DNA of 64,000 bases from Olsenella urininfantis (GCF_900155635.1 NZ_LT732540.1:1646190-1710189); one strand, 5' to 3'; shown: positions 25,263 through 34,680, counted from the stretch's first letter. Notes: generated by a model not told the origin, from the letters alone. Numbers and translations: made by a program.

Positions 25263-25387
25263 CTAAAGAGCGGTATTTGTTGGCGTTGTGTCATACCCAG
25301 TTTTAGCTGGGCACAAAATGGATAGACTGAACACGGCAACGACGCGGCGCAACAGGTGGGCCGCGCAGCAGAAGAAGGAGAACGCTC

Positions 25388-25669
25388 ATGGCTATTCGCA
25401 AGATTATGTGTGCGTGCGGCTCTGGCCTTGGCTCCAGCCTCATCGTCCACATGAATACCGAGGAGGTCGTCAAGAAGCTCGGTCATCCCGAGGTCGAGGT
25501 TGACCACACCACCATCTCCGACATCAACCCCACCGCGGCTGACCTCTTTGTGGTCGGCGCCGACCTCGGTGACTTCATCTCTGGCATCCCCGAGGAGCAG
25601 AAGGTCGTTCTCAGCAACATCCTCGACAAGGCGGAGCTGGAGGAGAAGCTGAAGGCCCACCTGGGCTAG
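25388..25669 (+). CDS. PTS sugar transporter subunit IIB (UlaB-like), locus 2
   Basis: 93 residues. The phosphocysteine is Cys10 in MCACGSGLGSS, an UlaB/SgaB signature. ATG 25388 follows AGAAGGAG. Unlike locus 1, the IIB is encoded after IIC and behind a strong hairpin. It passes phosphate from the locus 2 IIA to the sugar at IIC. The next gene, the transketolase N subunit, starts 83 nt downstream. Confidence 0.87.
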   Translation: MAIRKIMCACGSGLGSSLIVHMNTEEVVKKLGHPEVEVDHTTISDINPTAADLFVVGADLGDFISGIPEEQKVVLSNILDKAELEEKLKAHLG

Positions 25670-25752
25670 GCGTCCCTTGCCGGTTCGCGAGGCGCCCTGC
25701 GCATTGCGAGCCGTTTTGTTTGCGACATCTCACGACGTGCATTGGAGGCACA

Positions 25753-26607
25753 GTGAAGGAAGAGGAACTGAAGGAGGCAACGCTGCTCGCGGCCAAGGTC
25801 CGTCGAGACGTGCTGGCCATGCTGCAGCACCGCGGCTACGGCCACGTGGGAGGATCCCTCTCCCTGGTCGAGCTCATGGCCGACCTGTACACCAAGCAGC
25901 TCAGGCATGACCCCGCCAACCCCAGGTGGGAGGAGCGCGACCGCATCGTGCTCTCGAAGGGCCACGCGGGTCCGGTCGAGTACTCGGTGCTGGCCGAGAG
26001 GGGCTTCTTCCCCAAGGAGTGGCTCATGACCCTGAACGACGGAGGCACCAGGCTTCCGTCCCACACGGACCGCCTGAAGACCCCTGGCGTGGACGCCACC
26101 ACCGGATCTCTGGGCCAGGGCACCTCCGAGGCAGCGGGCATCGCCATGGCGCTCGCGCTCAAGGGCTCCGCGTCCTACACCTACCTCATCGTAGGTGACG
26201 GCGAGCTCAACGAGGGACAGTGCTGGGAGGCGTTCCAGTTCATCGCCGCGAAGCGCCTCTCCAACTGCATCGTCTTCATCGACAGCAACAAGAAGCAGCT
26301 TGACGGCACCATCGAGGAGGTTCTCCCCGCGTTTGACTACGTGGAGAAGATGAGGGCCTTCGGCTTCAACACCCAGAAGGTCGATGGCCAGGACATCGCT
26401 GCCATCGATGGCGCCATCGAGGCCGCGAAGCAGAACAAGTCCTCCGCCAACTGCATCGTGCTCGACACCATCAAGGGCGCAGGCGTCCCCTACTTTGAGA
26501 ACGCCGCTGCCAACCACTCCATGAAGTGGAACAACGAGGAGATCAACAAGGCTACGGACGAGGCCATTGCCGCGCTTGACGCCCAGATCGAGAGGGGTGA
26601 GGCGTAG
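25753..26607 (+). CDS. Transketolase, N-terminal (thiamine diphosphate-binding) subunit
   Basis: 284 residues. This is the N-terminal half of a split transketolase, with SKGHAGP, the GSLGQG loop, the thiamine-diphosphate motif GDGELNEGQ...N and FIDSNKKQLDG. GTG 25753 follows TTGGAGG; upstream ATG codons have no ribosome site. Its stop overlaps the GTG start of the C subunit (TAGTG). It moves two-carbon units between ketose and aldose phosphates, which fits a pentose-phosphate product from PTS locus 2. Confidence 0.9.
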   Translation: MKEEELKEATLLAAKVRRDVLAMLQHRGYGHVGGSLSLVELMADLYTKQLRHDPANPRWEERDRIVLSKGHAGPVEYSVLAERGFFPKEWLMTLNDGGTRLPSHTDRLKTPGVDATTGSLGQGTSEAAGIAMALALKGSASYTYLIVGDGELNEGQCWEAFQFIAAKRLSNCIVFIDSNKKQLDGTIEEVLPAFDYVEKMRAFGFNTQKVDGQDIAAIDGAIEAAKQNKSSANCIVLDTIKGAGVPYFENAAANHSMKWNNEEINKATDEAIAALDAQIERGEA

Positions 26608-27566
26608 TGTTCAGGCTTTCCGAGAACCTCGGCTCCAACGGCACCGCGTACCGCGACGCAATCTGCGACACCATCATCGAGCTGATGCAGGAGAACGAGA
26701 GGGTGGTCATGCTCGAGGCGGACCTTGGCGGCGCCTCGGGAACCTCCAAGATCCAGAAGAAGATCCCCCAGCAGTACGTGCAGGTGGGCATCGCAGAGGC
26801 CGACATGATGGGTATCGCCGGCGGCATGAGCTCCGAGGGCTTCATCCCCTTCACGCACACCTTTGGCCCCTTCGCCACCAGGCGTGCGTTTGACCAGATC
26901 TACCTTGCTGGCGGCTATGCGCACAACACCATCAACATCTGGGGGTCTGACCCCGGCTTTACCGTCGGCGCCAATGGCGGAACCCACACCACCTGGGAAG
27001 ACGTTGCCCTCATGCGCACCATCCCGGGATCTGTGGTCTGCGATGCCGCCGACGCGGTCCAGGCAAGCTGGATAGTGCGAGAGTTTGCCAAGACCGAGGG
27101 CATCCACTACCTACGCACCGGACGCAAGAACGCCCCCTCCATCTATGCCGAGGGCTCTGCCTTCGAGATGGGCAAGGGCAACGTCATCCGTGAGGGCTCC
27201 GACGTGCTGATCATCTCTGCCGGACAACTGGTGGCAGATGCCCTGAAGGCCGCCGACGCCCTCCAGGAGCAGGGCGTCTCCGCCGAGGTCATCGACATGT
27301 TCTGCATTAAGCCCTTGGACGAGGGGCTCGTGCGCTCCGAGGCCGCCGGCAAGCGCGCCGTCGTGACCTTCGAGAACCACAACGTCATCGGCGGCCTGGG
27401 TGACGCGGTTGCCGCAACCCTCATGGAGGGCGGCATCGCCGTCCCATTCAAGCGCCATGGCGTATGCGAGCGCTTCGGTCAGGTGGGCACGCCCGAATTC
27501 CTCCAGGCTGAGTTCAAGCTCACTGCCTCCGACCTCGTCGAAAGCGTGAAGTCCCTGCTGGGTTAA
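26607..27566 (+). CDS. Transketolase, C-terminal subunit
   Basis: 319 residues, with the pyrimidine-binding and C-terminal domains of transketolase. MLEADLGG, VGIAEADMMGIAGG, FGPFATRRAFDQI, ISAGQLVADALKA and TFENHNVIGGLGDAV are conserved. GTG 26607 shares its first base with the stop of the N subunit, so expression is coupled. It forms the heterodimeric enzyme with the preceding gene and completes PTS locus 2. Confidence 0.9.
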   Translation: MFRLSENLGSNGTAYRDAICDTIIELMQENERVVMLEADLGGASGTSKIQKKIPQQYVQVGIAEADMMGIAGGMSSEGFIPFTHTFGPFATRRAFDQIYLAGGYAHNTINIWGSDPGFTVGANGGTHTTWEDVALMRTIPGSVVCDAADAVQASWIVREFAKTEGIHYLRTGRKNAPSIYAEGSAFEMGKGNVIREGSDVLIISAGQLVADALKAADALQEQGVSAEVIDMFCIKPLDEGLVRSEAAGKRAVVTFENHNVIGGLGDAVAATLMEGGIAVPFKRHGVCERFGQVGTPEFLQAEFKLTASDLVESVKSLLG

Positions 27567-27611
27567 GCTCCGCTGACGGCGCAGGCTGTACCAAGAATTA
27601 ACGCCTCGCAC

Positions 27612-27648
27612 GGGCCGGCGTCTGCCATCATGGAGACGCCGGCCCGCT
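27612..27648 (+). terminator. Hairpin after transketolase genes
   Basis: GGGCCGGCGTCT and AGACGCCGGCCC form a perfect 12-bp stem with a 10-nt loop, followed by GCTTGT. It ends locus 2. Confidence 0.7.
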
Positions 27649-27699
27649 TGTCTGGACCGCCTTGGAGCATCGTCTTGGGAAGCCTGGAGGGATGGCGCA

Positions 27700-30600
27700 G
27701 TGTTGGGTCGTGAAGCATGTGAGGCACCGGGAAAGGTTGGGGGCCGCGGCCGAAGGGCCCTGAGGGTCGCCGGCTGGACCGCCGCGGGAATCGCCCTCGC
27801 AACCGTGGTGGTGGCGAACGTCGCTACGGTCCTCTACGGGGAGACCGTTGACTCCTTCCTGGGCTCCGACGAGGTCAGCGTCTCAGAGACCGACCTCCAG
27901 GCCCAGCTTGCGCGCGATCAAATTCTCTCGGAGAGGATCGAGGGAGAGGGCCTGGTGCTCTTGCGCAACCAGGACGAGACCCTGCCCCTCTCGCCGAATG
28001 TGACCAAGGTGAATGTGTTTGGCTGGGGCTCGACCCAGTGGGTGAGCGGCGGGTCCGGCTCGGGCGGGGTCGCGGGTGGCTGCGAGGGGATCCTTGATGC
28101 CCTGACCAGCCAGGGCATCTCGTACAACGAGGAGCTCGCGGAGCTCTACCGGGGCTTTCAGGGCGAGAGGCCTCATCTTTCGGCGGGGACCCTCGGCAGC
28201 ACCGCCGAGCAGTTCTGCTGCCTCTATGAGCCCAAGATCAGCGACGAGAGCCTCTATGCGCCCGAGCTGCTCGGGCGGGCGAAGAGCTACTCGAACACGG
28301 CCATCGTGGTGCTGGGACGCATGGCGGGAGAGAGCATAGACTGTCCCCGGGAGCAGCTGCGCGTGAACGAGAGGGGAGGCAGTCCCATCCGGTCCCGGGG
28401 ACGCAGCTACCTGGAGCCCTCCCCTGAGGAAGAGGAGCTGCTCGCGTATGTTGCCGCCAACTACGAGAACGTGATCGTGCTGGTCAACTCGACCAACGCC
28501 ATGGAGCTTGGCCTGGTGGAGGACATTGAGGGCGTCGACGCCTGCGTCTTGGTTGGCGCGACGGGGGGCACGGGCGCGCGCAGCGTGGTCAAGGCCCTCT
28601 GGGGTGAGATAAACCCCTCCGGACGGACTGCCGACACCTACGCATATGACCTCAGCACCGCTGCGAGCTGGGCAAACGCGGGAGCTGACGGCGAGGGCTC
28701 ATACCTTGGCTCCAAGGGGCTCTACCCCGCCGACGGCACGGCCGACGTGAACGAGGGCTCTCCCGTTGGCTATGACAGCCTGCGCTTCGTGGACTACGCG
28801 GAGGGCATCTACGTGGGCTACCGCTGGTATGAGACCGCAGACGCGGAGGGCTTCTGGGATGGAGTCAGCAACCGCCACGGCATAGGCTACCAGGGCGTGG
28901 TGCAGTATCCCTTTGGGTTTGGCCTGAGCTACACGACCTTCTCCTGGGACATCGTCGGGCGCACGCCCCTGCGCAACAGCAGGCTCTCGGCGGATGACCG
29001 CATAGAGATGACCGTGCGCGTCACCAACACGGGAAGCCGCGCGGGAAGGGACGTGATCGAGCTCTATGTCCAGACCCCGTACACGCCGGGTGGCATAGAG
29101 AAGCCCTCCTGCCAGCTGGTCGCCTTTGCAAAGACGGGCCTGATTGAGCCCGGCCAGAGCGAGGACGTGACGCTGGGCTTTGGCGCAAGGGACATGGCAA
29201 GCTACGACTACCTCGACGCCAACCAGAACGGCTTCAAGGGATGGGAGCTCGAGGAGGGAGAGTACCTGGTTCAGCTCAGGCGAGACGCCCACACGCTGGC
29301 AAGCTGCGAGAACGCCAGCGCAAGCTACCTCGTGGCGCACGGCCAGAGATACGAGAGCGACCTCCAGACGGGCATGGAGGTCCGCAACCGCTTCACGGGA
29401 GAAGACGCCGAGGGCAAGGTCTCTATAGACGGCACCAGCACGGGCGAGGGCATACGCTACCTCACCCGTGCCGACTTAAAGTCGAGCTTCCCCCTGACGG
29501 GAGACGTTGACCGGCCCATCGCGCCTGCCCTGAGGGACATGAACCTCTACAGGGAGGAGGACGCCCTTGCCGCCGACGCGGCGGCGGGGCAGACTCTCTC
29601 CCAGGCGGGAGACGGCCAGGGGGGCGAGCCGGCATACCTTGCCCATGGGGCAACGGTCAGCAGGAAGGGCAAGCTCACCCAGCTGGGGCTCGAGCTGGGC
29701 AAAAACTACGACGACCCGCGCTGGCCGCTCCTGCTCGACCGGATCTCCCAGGACGACATGGAGCGCCTCGTCCTGCACGGCTACTCCAACTCGGCCGCCA
29801 TCGATGCGGTGGGCAAGGAGAGGACCAAGGAGCTGGATGGTTCCTCCCAGATCGGGTCCTTCCATCAGCTGCGCTTCGGCGTGGCCTTCCCCAATCCCAC
29901 GGTGCTCGCCCAGGCCTGGAGCCAGGAGCTTTCCCACGCGTTCGGTCAGGCGGCGGGCATGGAGGCGGCCATGCTGGGCGTCGATGGGTGGTACGCCCCG
30001 GCGTGCAACATCCACCGCACCCCCCTGGGCGGCAGGAACTACGAGTACTACTCGGAGGACCCGCTCCTCTCGGGCGTCATGGCCGCGGGCACGGTGCGAG
30101 GGTCTCGAGAGGCGGGAACCTTCACCTACCTCAAGCACCTGGCGCTCAACGAGCAGGACTCCTACCGGGACTCCCTCTACACCTGGCTCACGGAGCAGTC
30201 CCTGAGGGAGATCTATCTCGAGCCCTTCCGTAGGGCGGTGCAGGAGGGCGGCGCCACGGGCATGATGAGCTCCTACAACCGCATCGGGCCCGTCTGGGCG
30301 GGAGGGAGTCACGCCCTGATTACGGACGTGCTGCGTGGGGAGTGGGGCTTCAGGGGCTCCGTGATCACCGACTACAGCGACCACCACCAGTACATGAACG
30401 CGGACCAGATGCTGCGCGCCGGGGGAAGCCTCTATATGGACGGCGTCTTCCGTGACGGCCGCTTTGCCGTCGGAAGGGGCTCCGAGAACTATCGCCAGCA
30501 GCTCAGGCGCGCGACCAAGGACGTCATGTACGTCTGGCTGAACGCTCGGGCCAGCAACCTCTCGTACAACGAGGCCGCGCTCGAGAACGGCTGGCCACCC

Positions 30601-30741
30601 CTCGAGAGGCCCATCAAGACGCGAGGGCTCTCGGTCCTCTCGGCGAGCCTGGCCGCGATTGACGCCGTCACGGCGCTGCTGCTGGTGCTTGTCGTCCGGA
30701 AGCGCCTTCGGTCAAGGCGGGGCGAGGCGGAGAGGGGCTAG
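27700..30741 (+). CDS. Membrane-anchored glycoside hydrolase family 3 protein, domain-permuted
   Basis: 1013 residues. The domain order is reversed relative to standard GH3. After an N-terminal helix (about 22-45) come the alpha/beta sandwich domain (SERIEGEGLVLLRNQDETLPL, GLSYTTFSW) and a fibronectin-III-like domain (MTVRVTNTGSRAGRDVIELYV). The TIM-barrel catalytic domain then sits at ~670-960 (NIHRTPLGGRNYEYYSEDP, KHLALNEQ, MMSSYNRIGPVW). The candidate nucleophile is Asp891 in SVITDYSDH. A second membrane helix (about 978-1000) precedes a basic tail, so both ends are membrane-inserted. It probably cleaves beta-linked glycosides at the cell surface. The GTG start is 9 nt from GGAGG. Such permuted GH3s are known in rumen bacteria. 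Confidence 0.83.
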   Translation: MLGREACEAPGKVGGRGRRALRVAGWTAAGIALATVVVANVATVLYGETVDSFLGSDEVSVSETDLQAQLARDQILSERIEGEGLVLLRNQDETLPLSPNVTKVNVFGWGSTQWVSGGSGSGGVAGGCEGILDALTSQGISYNEELAELYRGFQGERPHLSAGTLGSTAEQFCCLYEPKISDESLYAPELLGRAKSYSNTAIVVLGRMAGESIDCPREQLRVNERGGSPIRSRGRSYLEPSPEEEELLAYVAANYENVIVLVNSTNAMELGLVEDIEGVDACVLVGATGGTGARSVVKALWGEINPSGRTADTYAYDLSTAASWANAGADGEGSYLGSKGLYPADGTADVNEGSPVGYDSLRFVDYAEGIYVGYRWYETADAEGFWDGVSNRHGIGYQGVVQYPFGFGLSYTTFSWDIVGRTPLRNSRLSADDRIEMTVRVTNTGSRAGRDVIELYVQTPYTPGGIEKPSCQLVAFAKTGLIEPGQSEDVTLGFGARDMASYDYLDANQNGFKGWELEEGEYLVQLRRDAHTLASCENASASYLVAHGQRYESDLQTGMEVRNRFTGEDAEGKVSIDGTSTGEGIRYLTRADLKSSFPLTGDVDRPIAPALRDMNLYREEDALAADAAAGQTLSQAGDGQGGEPAYLAHGATVSRKGKLTQLGLELGKNYDDPRWPLLLDRISQDDMERLVLHGYSNSAAIDAVGKERTKELDGSSQIGSFHQLRFGVAFPNPTVLAQAWSQELSHAFGQAAGMEAAMLGVDGWYAPACNIHRTPLGGRNYEYYSEDPLLSGVMAAGTVRGSREAGTFTYLKHLALNEQDSYRDSLYTWLTEQSLREIYLEPFRRAVQEGGATGMMSSYNRIGPVWAGGSHALITDVLRGEWGFRGSVITDYSDHHQYMNADQMLRAGGSLYMDGVFRDGRFAVGRGSENYRQQLRRATKDVMYVWLNARASNLSYNEAALENGWPPLERPIKTRGLSVLSASLAAIDAVTALLLVLVVRKRLRSRRGEAERG

Positions 30742-30852
30742 CGAGATTGCCGCCTGCGAGTGGGTATACTTAGCTCAGCGCCACGGGCGGCAGGACAGCT
30801 CGTGCACGGGTACGTTTCGGGACACGCCCGAGACCGGACAGAAGGAGACAGC

Positions 30853-31404
30853 ATGATCGCCGCCATTATCGTCATCGTCATCGTCGCGGTGCTTGCCCTG
30901 ATGTACATGAACATCTACAACGGTATCGTCGCCAAAGACAACCGCTGCAACAATGCCTGGCAGACCATCGATGCCCAGCTTCAGCGCCGCAACGACCTCA
31001 TCCCCAACCTGGTCGAGACGGTCAAGGGATACGCCTCGCATGAGTCCGAGACCCTCGAGGCCGTCATCAAGGCCCGCTCTGCCGTGAGCTCCGCCAGCAC
31101 CCCCGAGTCCAAGATGGAGGCGTCCAACCAGCTGACCCAGACCCTGGGCCACCTCTTCGCCGTCGCCGAGGCGTACCCCGATCTCAAGGCCAACGCAAAC
31201 TTCCAGCAGCTCCAGAGCCAGCTCACCGATACCGAGGACAAGATTAGCTATGCGCGCATGAGCTTCAACGACTGCGTGCTCGAGTACAACAATGCCGTCC
31301 GGACCTTCCCGGGCAACCTTGTGGCCGGCGCGAAGTTCTCCAGTCGCAAGGGCTTTGAGGTCAGCAGCGAGTCCGCGCGCCAGGCCCCGGAGGTCAAGTT
31401 CTAG
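30853..31404 (+). CDS. LemA family protein
   Basis: 183 residues. A single N-terminal membrane helix (IAAIIVIVIVAVLALMYM) is followed by the LemA helical bundle: NGIVAKDN, AWQTIDAQLQRRNDLIPNLVETVKGYA, LFAVAEAYPDLKANANFQQLQ and ARMSFNDCVLEYNNAV. LemA proteins are membrane-attached and of uncertain role, often found with TPM-domain proteins. Start ATG 30853 follows AAGGAG. It appears monocistronic, followed by a strong hairpin. Confidence 0.9.
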   Translation: MIAAIIVIVIVAVLALMYMNIYNGIVAKDNRCNNAWQTIDAQLQRRNDLIPNLVETVKGYASHESETLEAVIKARSAVSSASTPESKMEASNQLTQTLGHLFAVAEAYPDLKANANFQQLQSQLTDTEDKISYARMSFNDCVLEYNNAVRTFPGNLVAGAKFSSRKGFEVSSESARQAPEVKF

Positions 31405-31430
31405 GCACAGGCTTTCTCATTGCCGCAAAA

Positions 31431-31461
31431 GAGGGGCCCCGGCTTCGCGCCGGGGCCCCTC
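31431..31461. terminator. Perfect 13-bp hairpin between lemA and tRNA-Ser
   Basis: GAGGGGCCCCGGC, a short TTCGC loop and GCCGGGGCCCCTC, followed by CTGCGTG. It probably ends lemA transcription and may serve the convergent tRNA gene too. Confidence 0.7.
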
Positions 31462-31482
31462 TGCGTGTGCGTGCGCTCAAGA

Positions 31483-31573
31483 TGGCGGAGGAGGAGGGAT
31501 TCGAACCCTCGGAACGGGATTGCCGCTCGACGGTTTTCAAGACCGCTGCATTCAACCACTCTGCCACTCCTCC
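31483..31573 (-). tRNA. tRNA-Ser (anticodon TGA)
   Basis: Read on the minus strand, the acceptor GGAGGAG pairs with CTCCTCC, followed by G and an encoded CCA at 31483-31485. The anticodon stem-loop is CGGTC-TTGAAAA-CCG with anticodon TGA. A long variable arm (TCGAGCGGCAATCCCGTTCC) marks the serine class, and the T arm is GAGGG-TTCGAAT-CCCTC. Total 91 nt. It is convergent with lemA. Confidence 0.95.
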
Positions 31574-31624
31574 GGCCGAGAGCGGATATATCCTACCTCA
31601 TAGCGGGCTTTGATGGCGGAGGGA

Positions 31625-32182
31625 ATGCGAGGGGTCATGGTGGGCGGCGACGAGGAGTACATGCGCATGGCGTTGGGGGAGGCATCTCTTGCCGCGCAGG
31701 AGGGCGAGGTGCCCATTGGCGCTGTGGTCGTGTACGATCCCGCGCGCGATCCTGCGAGCCCCCACTTCGTGAGTCCGGAGGCACCGCGCGCCGCCTTGGA
31801 CACCGCACCCGAGCCTCGCGTGATCGCGCGTGCCCACAACAGGCGCGAGCATGACGAGGACCCCTCCGCCCACGCGGAGTTCTCGGCAATGCTTGCCGCG
31901 GCCAGGGAGCTTTGCCACTGGCGCCTCTCGGGCTGCACGGTGTACGTGACCCTGGAGCCCTGCCTCATGTGCGCAGGCCTCATGGTCAACTCCCGCGTGG
32001 ATCGCTGCGTGTTTGGTGCGGCAGACCCAAAGGGCGGGGCGCTGGGCTCCCTCTATGACCTGAGCTGCGACGGACGCCTCAACCATGGCTTTGACGTCAC
32101 TCGGGGGGTGCTCGCGCAAGAGTGCTCCCAGCTGCTGAGGGACTTCTTCAGGGAGAGGCGAGCGGCACGCAGACGGGGCTAG
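31625..32182 (+). CDS. tadA: tRNA-specific adenosine deaminase
   Basis: About 185 residues, a zinc deaminase that converts A34 to inosine in tRNA-Arg(ACG). The zinc motifs are SAHAEFSAM (HAE) and LEPCLMCAG (PCxxC). YMRMALGEASLAAQEGEVPIGAVVV is the family opening. A ~25-residue insert (DPARDPASPHFVSPEAPRAAL) separates strand 1 from the IARAHN segment, compared with E. coli TadA. The start is uncertain: ATG 31625 directly abuts GGAGGG, and ATG 31637 lies 13 nt from it. It is divergent from tRNA-Ser. Confidence 0.87.
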   Translation: MRGVMVGGDEEYMRMALGEASLAAQEGEVPIGAVVVYDPARDPASPHFVSPEAPRAALDTAPEPRVIARAHNRREHDEDPSAHAEFSAMLAAARELCHWRLSGCTVYVTLEPCLMCAGLMVNSRVDRCVFGAADPKGGALGSLYDLSCDGRLNHGFDVTRGVLAQECSQLLRDFFRERRAARRRG

Positions 32183-32343
32183 CCCTGCCGTGCGCTTCTC
32201 TGCACGGCCGCTCGTCCAGAACTTTGGCCCCTGCCTTTCGGGGGCCCTGCGCATCAGGTAAATTGACGGAAAACCACACACACGTTTCTGGCTGGCCGCA
32301 TGCAGGCGTCCGGCTTTGAGCCATTGGCAAAGAGGGGCGATCG

Positions 32344-33327
32344 ATGCAGGGGCACTTTACGGCACAAGACGTCAAGGAAGCGCACGAGCGCATAAGGGGC
32401 CGCATCCGCATGACCCCGCTCGAGGAGTCCATCTACCTCAATGAGGCGGGTAGGCGCTACTTCTTCAAGCTCGAGAGCCAGCAGATCGGGAAGAGCTTCA
32501 AGATCCGTGGTGCCCTCAACACCATGTCGCAGCTCGGCGAGCGAGAGATCAGGCATGGGGTGGGCACGGTGTCTACGGGAAACCATGGCGTCGCGGTGGC
32601 CTACGCGGCCCGTGAGCTGGGCATCAAGGACTGCATGGTGGTGGTGCCGCTGGGAACGCCCGCATCGAAGACCGACCGCATCCGCTACTATGGGGCACGC
32701 TCAATGGCGCTGGGCGTCGGCTATGACGAGTCCATAACACTGGGCATCAACTACATAGACCGCAGCGAGATGTTCTACGTTGACCCCTACGAGTACGACC
32801 CGCGCGTCTATTGCGGACAGGGAACCATAGGGGTTGAGATCCTCGAGCAGAACCCCGACATAGACACCATCGTAGTCCCCATCGGCGGAGGTGGGCTCAT
32901 CACGGGCATCGCCACCTATGCGAAGGCGCTGAGGCCTGGCATGCGCATCGTGGGCGTGCAGACGCGAGCGTGCCCTGCCATGTACCAGTCGCTGCGCGAC
33001 GGCGTCTGCTACAACCGCTACCCGACCACGGGAGACACCGTCTGCGAGGCCATCGTGGGCGGCGTTGGCCAGATCGCCTTCGACATGCTCCCAGCCCTTC
33101 TCGACGAGCTGATCTTGGTGAGCGAGGAGTCCATCCGCTCCGCCTTCGGCTTCATGATCGAGAAGGAGCAGCTGAGCGTTGAGGCGGGAAGCGCCATGGT
33201 GGTTGCCGCCGTGCGAGACTATCCCGACATGGTGGGAGGCAGCAACGTCGCGCTGGTCATCAGCGGCGGCAACCTGGACGCGGGCGTTCTTTCCGATGTG
33301 CTGGGAGCGCGCCAGCCCTTGGCCTAG
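32344..33327 (+). CDS. Threonine ammonia-lyase (catabolic type, no ACT domain)
   Basis: 327 residues of PLP fold type II. Lys53 in GKSFKIRGA binds PLP, STGNHGVAVAYAA is the substrate loop, and IGGGGLITGIA is the phosphate-binding Gly loop. The lack of a regulatory C-terminal domain fits TdcB-type threonine/serine dehydratases, which give 2-oxobutyrate or pyruvate plus ammonia. ATG 32344 follows AAGAGGGG. Its stop overlaps the stop of the convergent methyltransferase gene in CTAG, so the two genes share four bases. Confidence 0.85.
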   Translation: MQGHFTAQDVKEAHERIRGRIRMTPLEESIYLNEAGRRYFFKLESQQIGKSFKIRGALNTMSQLGEREIRHGVGTVSTGNHGVAVAYAARELGIKDCMVVVPLGTPASKTDRIRYYGARSMALGVGYDESITLGINYIDRSEMFYVDPYEYDPRVYCGQGTIGVEILEQNPDIDTIVVPIGGGGLITGIATYAKALRPGMRIVGVQTRACPAMYQSLRDGVCYNRYPTTGDTVCEAIVGGVGQIAFDMLPALLDELILVSEESIRSAFGFMIEKEQLSVEAGSAMVVAAVRDYPDMVGGSNVALVISGGNLDAGVLSDVLGARQPLA

Positions 33328-34607
33328 ATCACCTGGAAGATGAAGAAGTCGAGGTAGTGAGTCTCGGGCACCCCCCAAAGGATGGGGTGGTCTGGGGCCT
33401 GCTGGAGTTCTGCGACCTGCTTGAGCTGCACGTTCGCGTTATGTGCGGCCTCGGATATGGCCTTGGCGAGAAGGTCCCGCGTCATGAAGTGGCTGCAGCT
33501 GCAGGTGGCGAGGTAGCCTCCGCGCGGCAGCAGCCTCATGCCGGCCTCATTTATCTCTCGGTACCCCTTGGCCGCATGATCGCGCGTGGCGCGGCTCTTG
33601 GTGAAGGCGGGAGGGTCGAGCACGATGAGGTCGAAGGGACCGCCCTGCTCCCTCAGGAGCTGACGGTCACGCGCAAGCGCCGGCAGGTACTCCAGCACGT
33701 TGGCACAGCTGAAGCCCATGCTTGCGTCCAGGTTGTTGAGGCGGGCGTTCTGGGCGGCAAGGTCAAGTGCGGTCTGGCTCACGTCCACGCAGCGCACGTA
33801 GCTGGCGCCCCCTGCGGCCGCGTTCAGGCCAAAGGGACCCACGTGGCAGAAGCAGTCCAGCACCCTGCGGCCGGCGGCCAGCTCGCGCACCGCCCGTCGG
33901 TTGTACTTCTGGTCAAGGAAGAAGCCGGTCTTCTGGCTCTGCGCAAGGTCCAGGTTGAAGGCGATGCCGTTCTCGCGCACCACGATGCGCGCGGTCTGGT
34001 CGGGGTCCGCGCCCCACCAGCCCTTGTACTGCTCCAGGCCCTCCTTCAGACGGGACGGGGAGTCGTTGCGCTCGTATACGCCGGGGCGGATGTCCTGGCC
34101 GTCGGACAGGAGGAGCTCGTGCAGCAGGGGGTATATGGTCTCGCGCAGGCGCTCCATGCCCACGGTTCCCACCTGCGCCACCAGGACGTTCTCGTAGCGG
34201 TCAACTATGAGGCCGGGCAGCCCGTCGGCCTCCGAGAAGACCATGCGGCAGCAGTTCGTGTCAGGCTCGCAGCCGGGAAGGGCCCGGCCGCCCATGCTGG
34301 CCTTGCGATGCTCCCAGGCCCACTGCAGCTTGCGCCTCCAGAACGCCTCGTCCGCACGGTCGTTGGCGTTGCGGCTGATCACGCGTGCGCGGATTTTTGA
34401 CCTCATGGAGAGGAGTGCCAGCCCCTGCCAGCTTCCGTTCTCCTCAAGCAGGTCAACGGCGTCGCCGTTCTGGGCCTCGCGCCCGCTCGTGGGGGAGGGC
34501 TCCATGCGCAGGACCTCTCCCTCGAACACCCAGGGATGCCCCTGCCTGAGGGACCTGGCCGCCTTGCGGCTGATGATGAGCTGGGGATGGGGACGCTGCT
34601 GCCTCAT
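33324..34607 (-). CDS. Class I SAM-dependent rRNA methyltransferase (RlmI-like)
   Basis: 427 residues. An N-terminal PUA-like domain (LIISRKAARSLRQGHPWVFEGEV) precedes an EEHEE region and the Rossmann methyltransferase core. DCFCHVGPFGLNAAAGGA binds SAM and VLDPPAFTKSR is the catalytic loop. Family members make m5C in 23S rRNA (RlmI). Start ATG 34607 follows AGGAGGAGC on the minus strand; the longer upstream frame crosses a terminator and is not used. It overlaps the convergent threonine ammonia-lyase gene by 4 nt. Confidence 0.83.
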   Translation of the reverse strand: MRQQRPHPQLIISRKAARSLRQGHPWVFEGEVLRMEPSPTSGREAQNGDAVDLLEENGSWQGLALLSMRSKIRARVISRNANDRADEAFWRRKLQWAWEHRKASMGGRALPGCEPDTNCCRMVFSEADGLPGLIVDRYENVLVAQVGTVGMERLRETIYPLLHELLLSDGQDIRPGVYERNDSPSRLKEGLEQYKGWWGADPDQTARIVVRENGIAFNLDLAQSQKTGFFLDQKYNRRAVRELAAGRRVLDCFCHVGPFGLNAAAGGASYVRCVDVSQTALDLAAQNARLNNLDASMGFSCANVLEYLPALARDRQLLREQGGPFDLIVLDPPAFTKSRATRDHAAKGYREINEAGMRLLPRGGYLATCSCSHFMTRDLLAKAISEAAHNANVQLKQVAELQQAPDHPILWGVPETHYLDFFIFQVI

Positions 34608-34630
34608 GGATGCTGCTCCTCCTGGTGCGG

Positions 34631-34659
34631 AAAAAAGCCGGAGACGCGAGGTCTCCGGC
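34631..34659 (-). terminator. Rho-independent terminator of DEAD-box gene
   Basis: On the minus strand GCCGGAGAC, a loop and GTCTCCGGC are followed by TTTTTT. It lies 22 nt after the helicase stop. Confidence 0.88.
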
Positions 34660-34680
34660 CTGGTCGTTCGTGCGCCTGCG

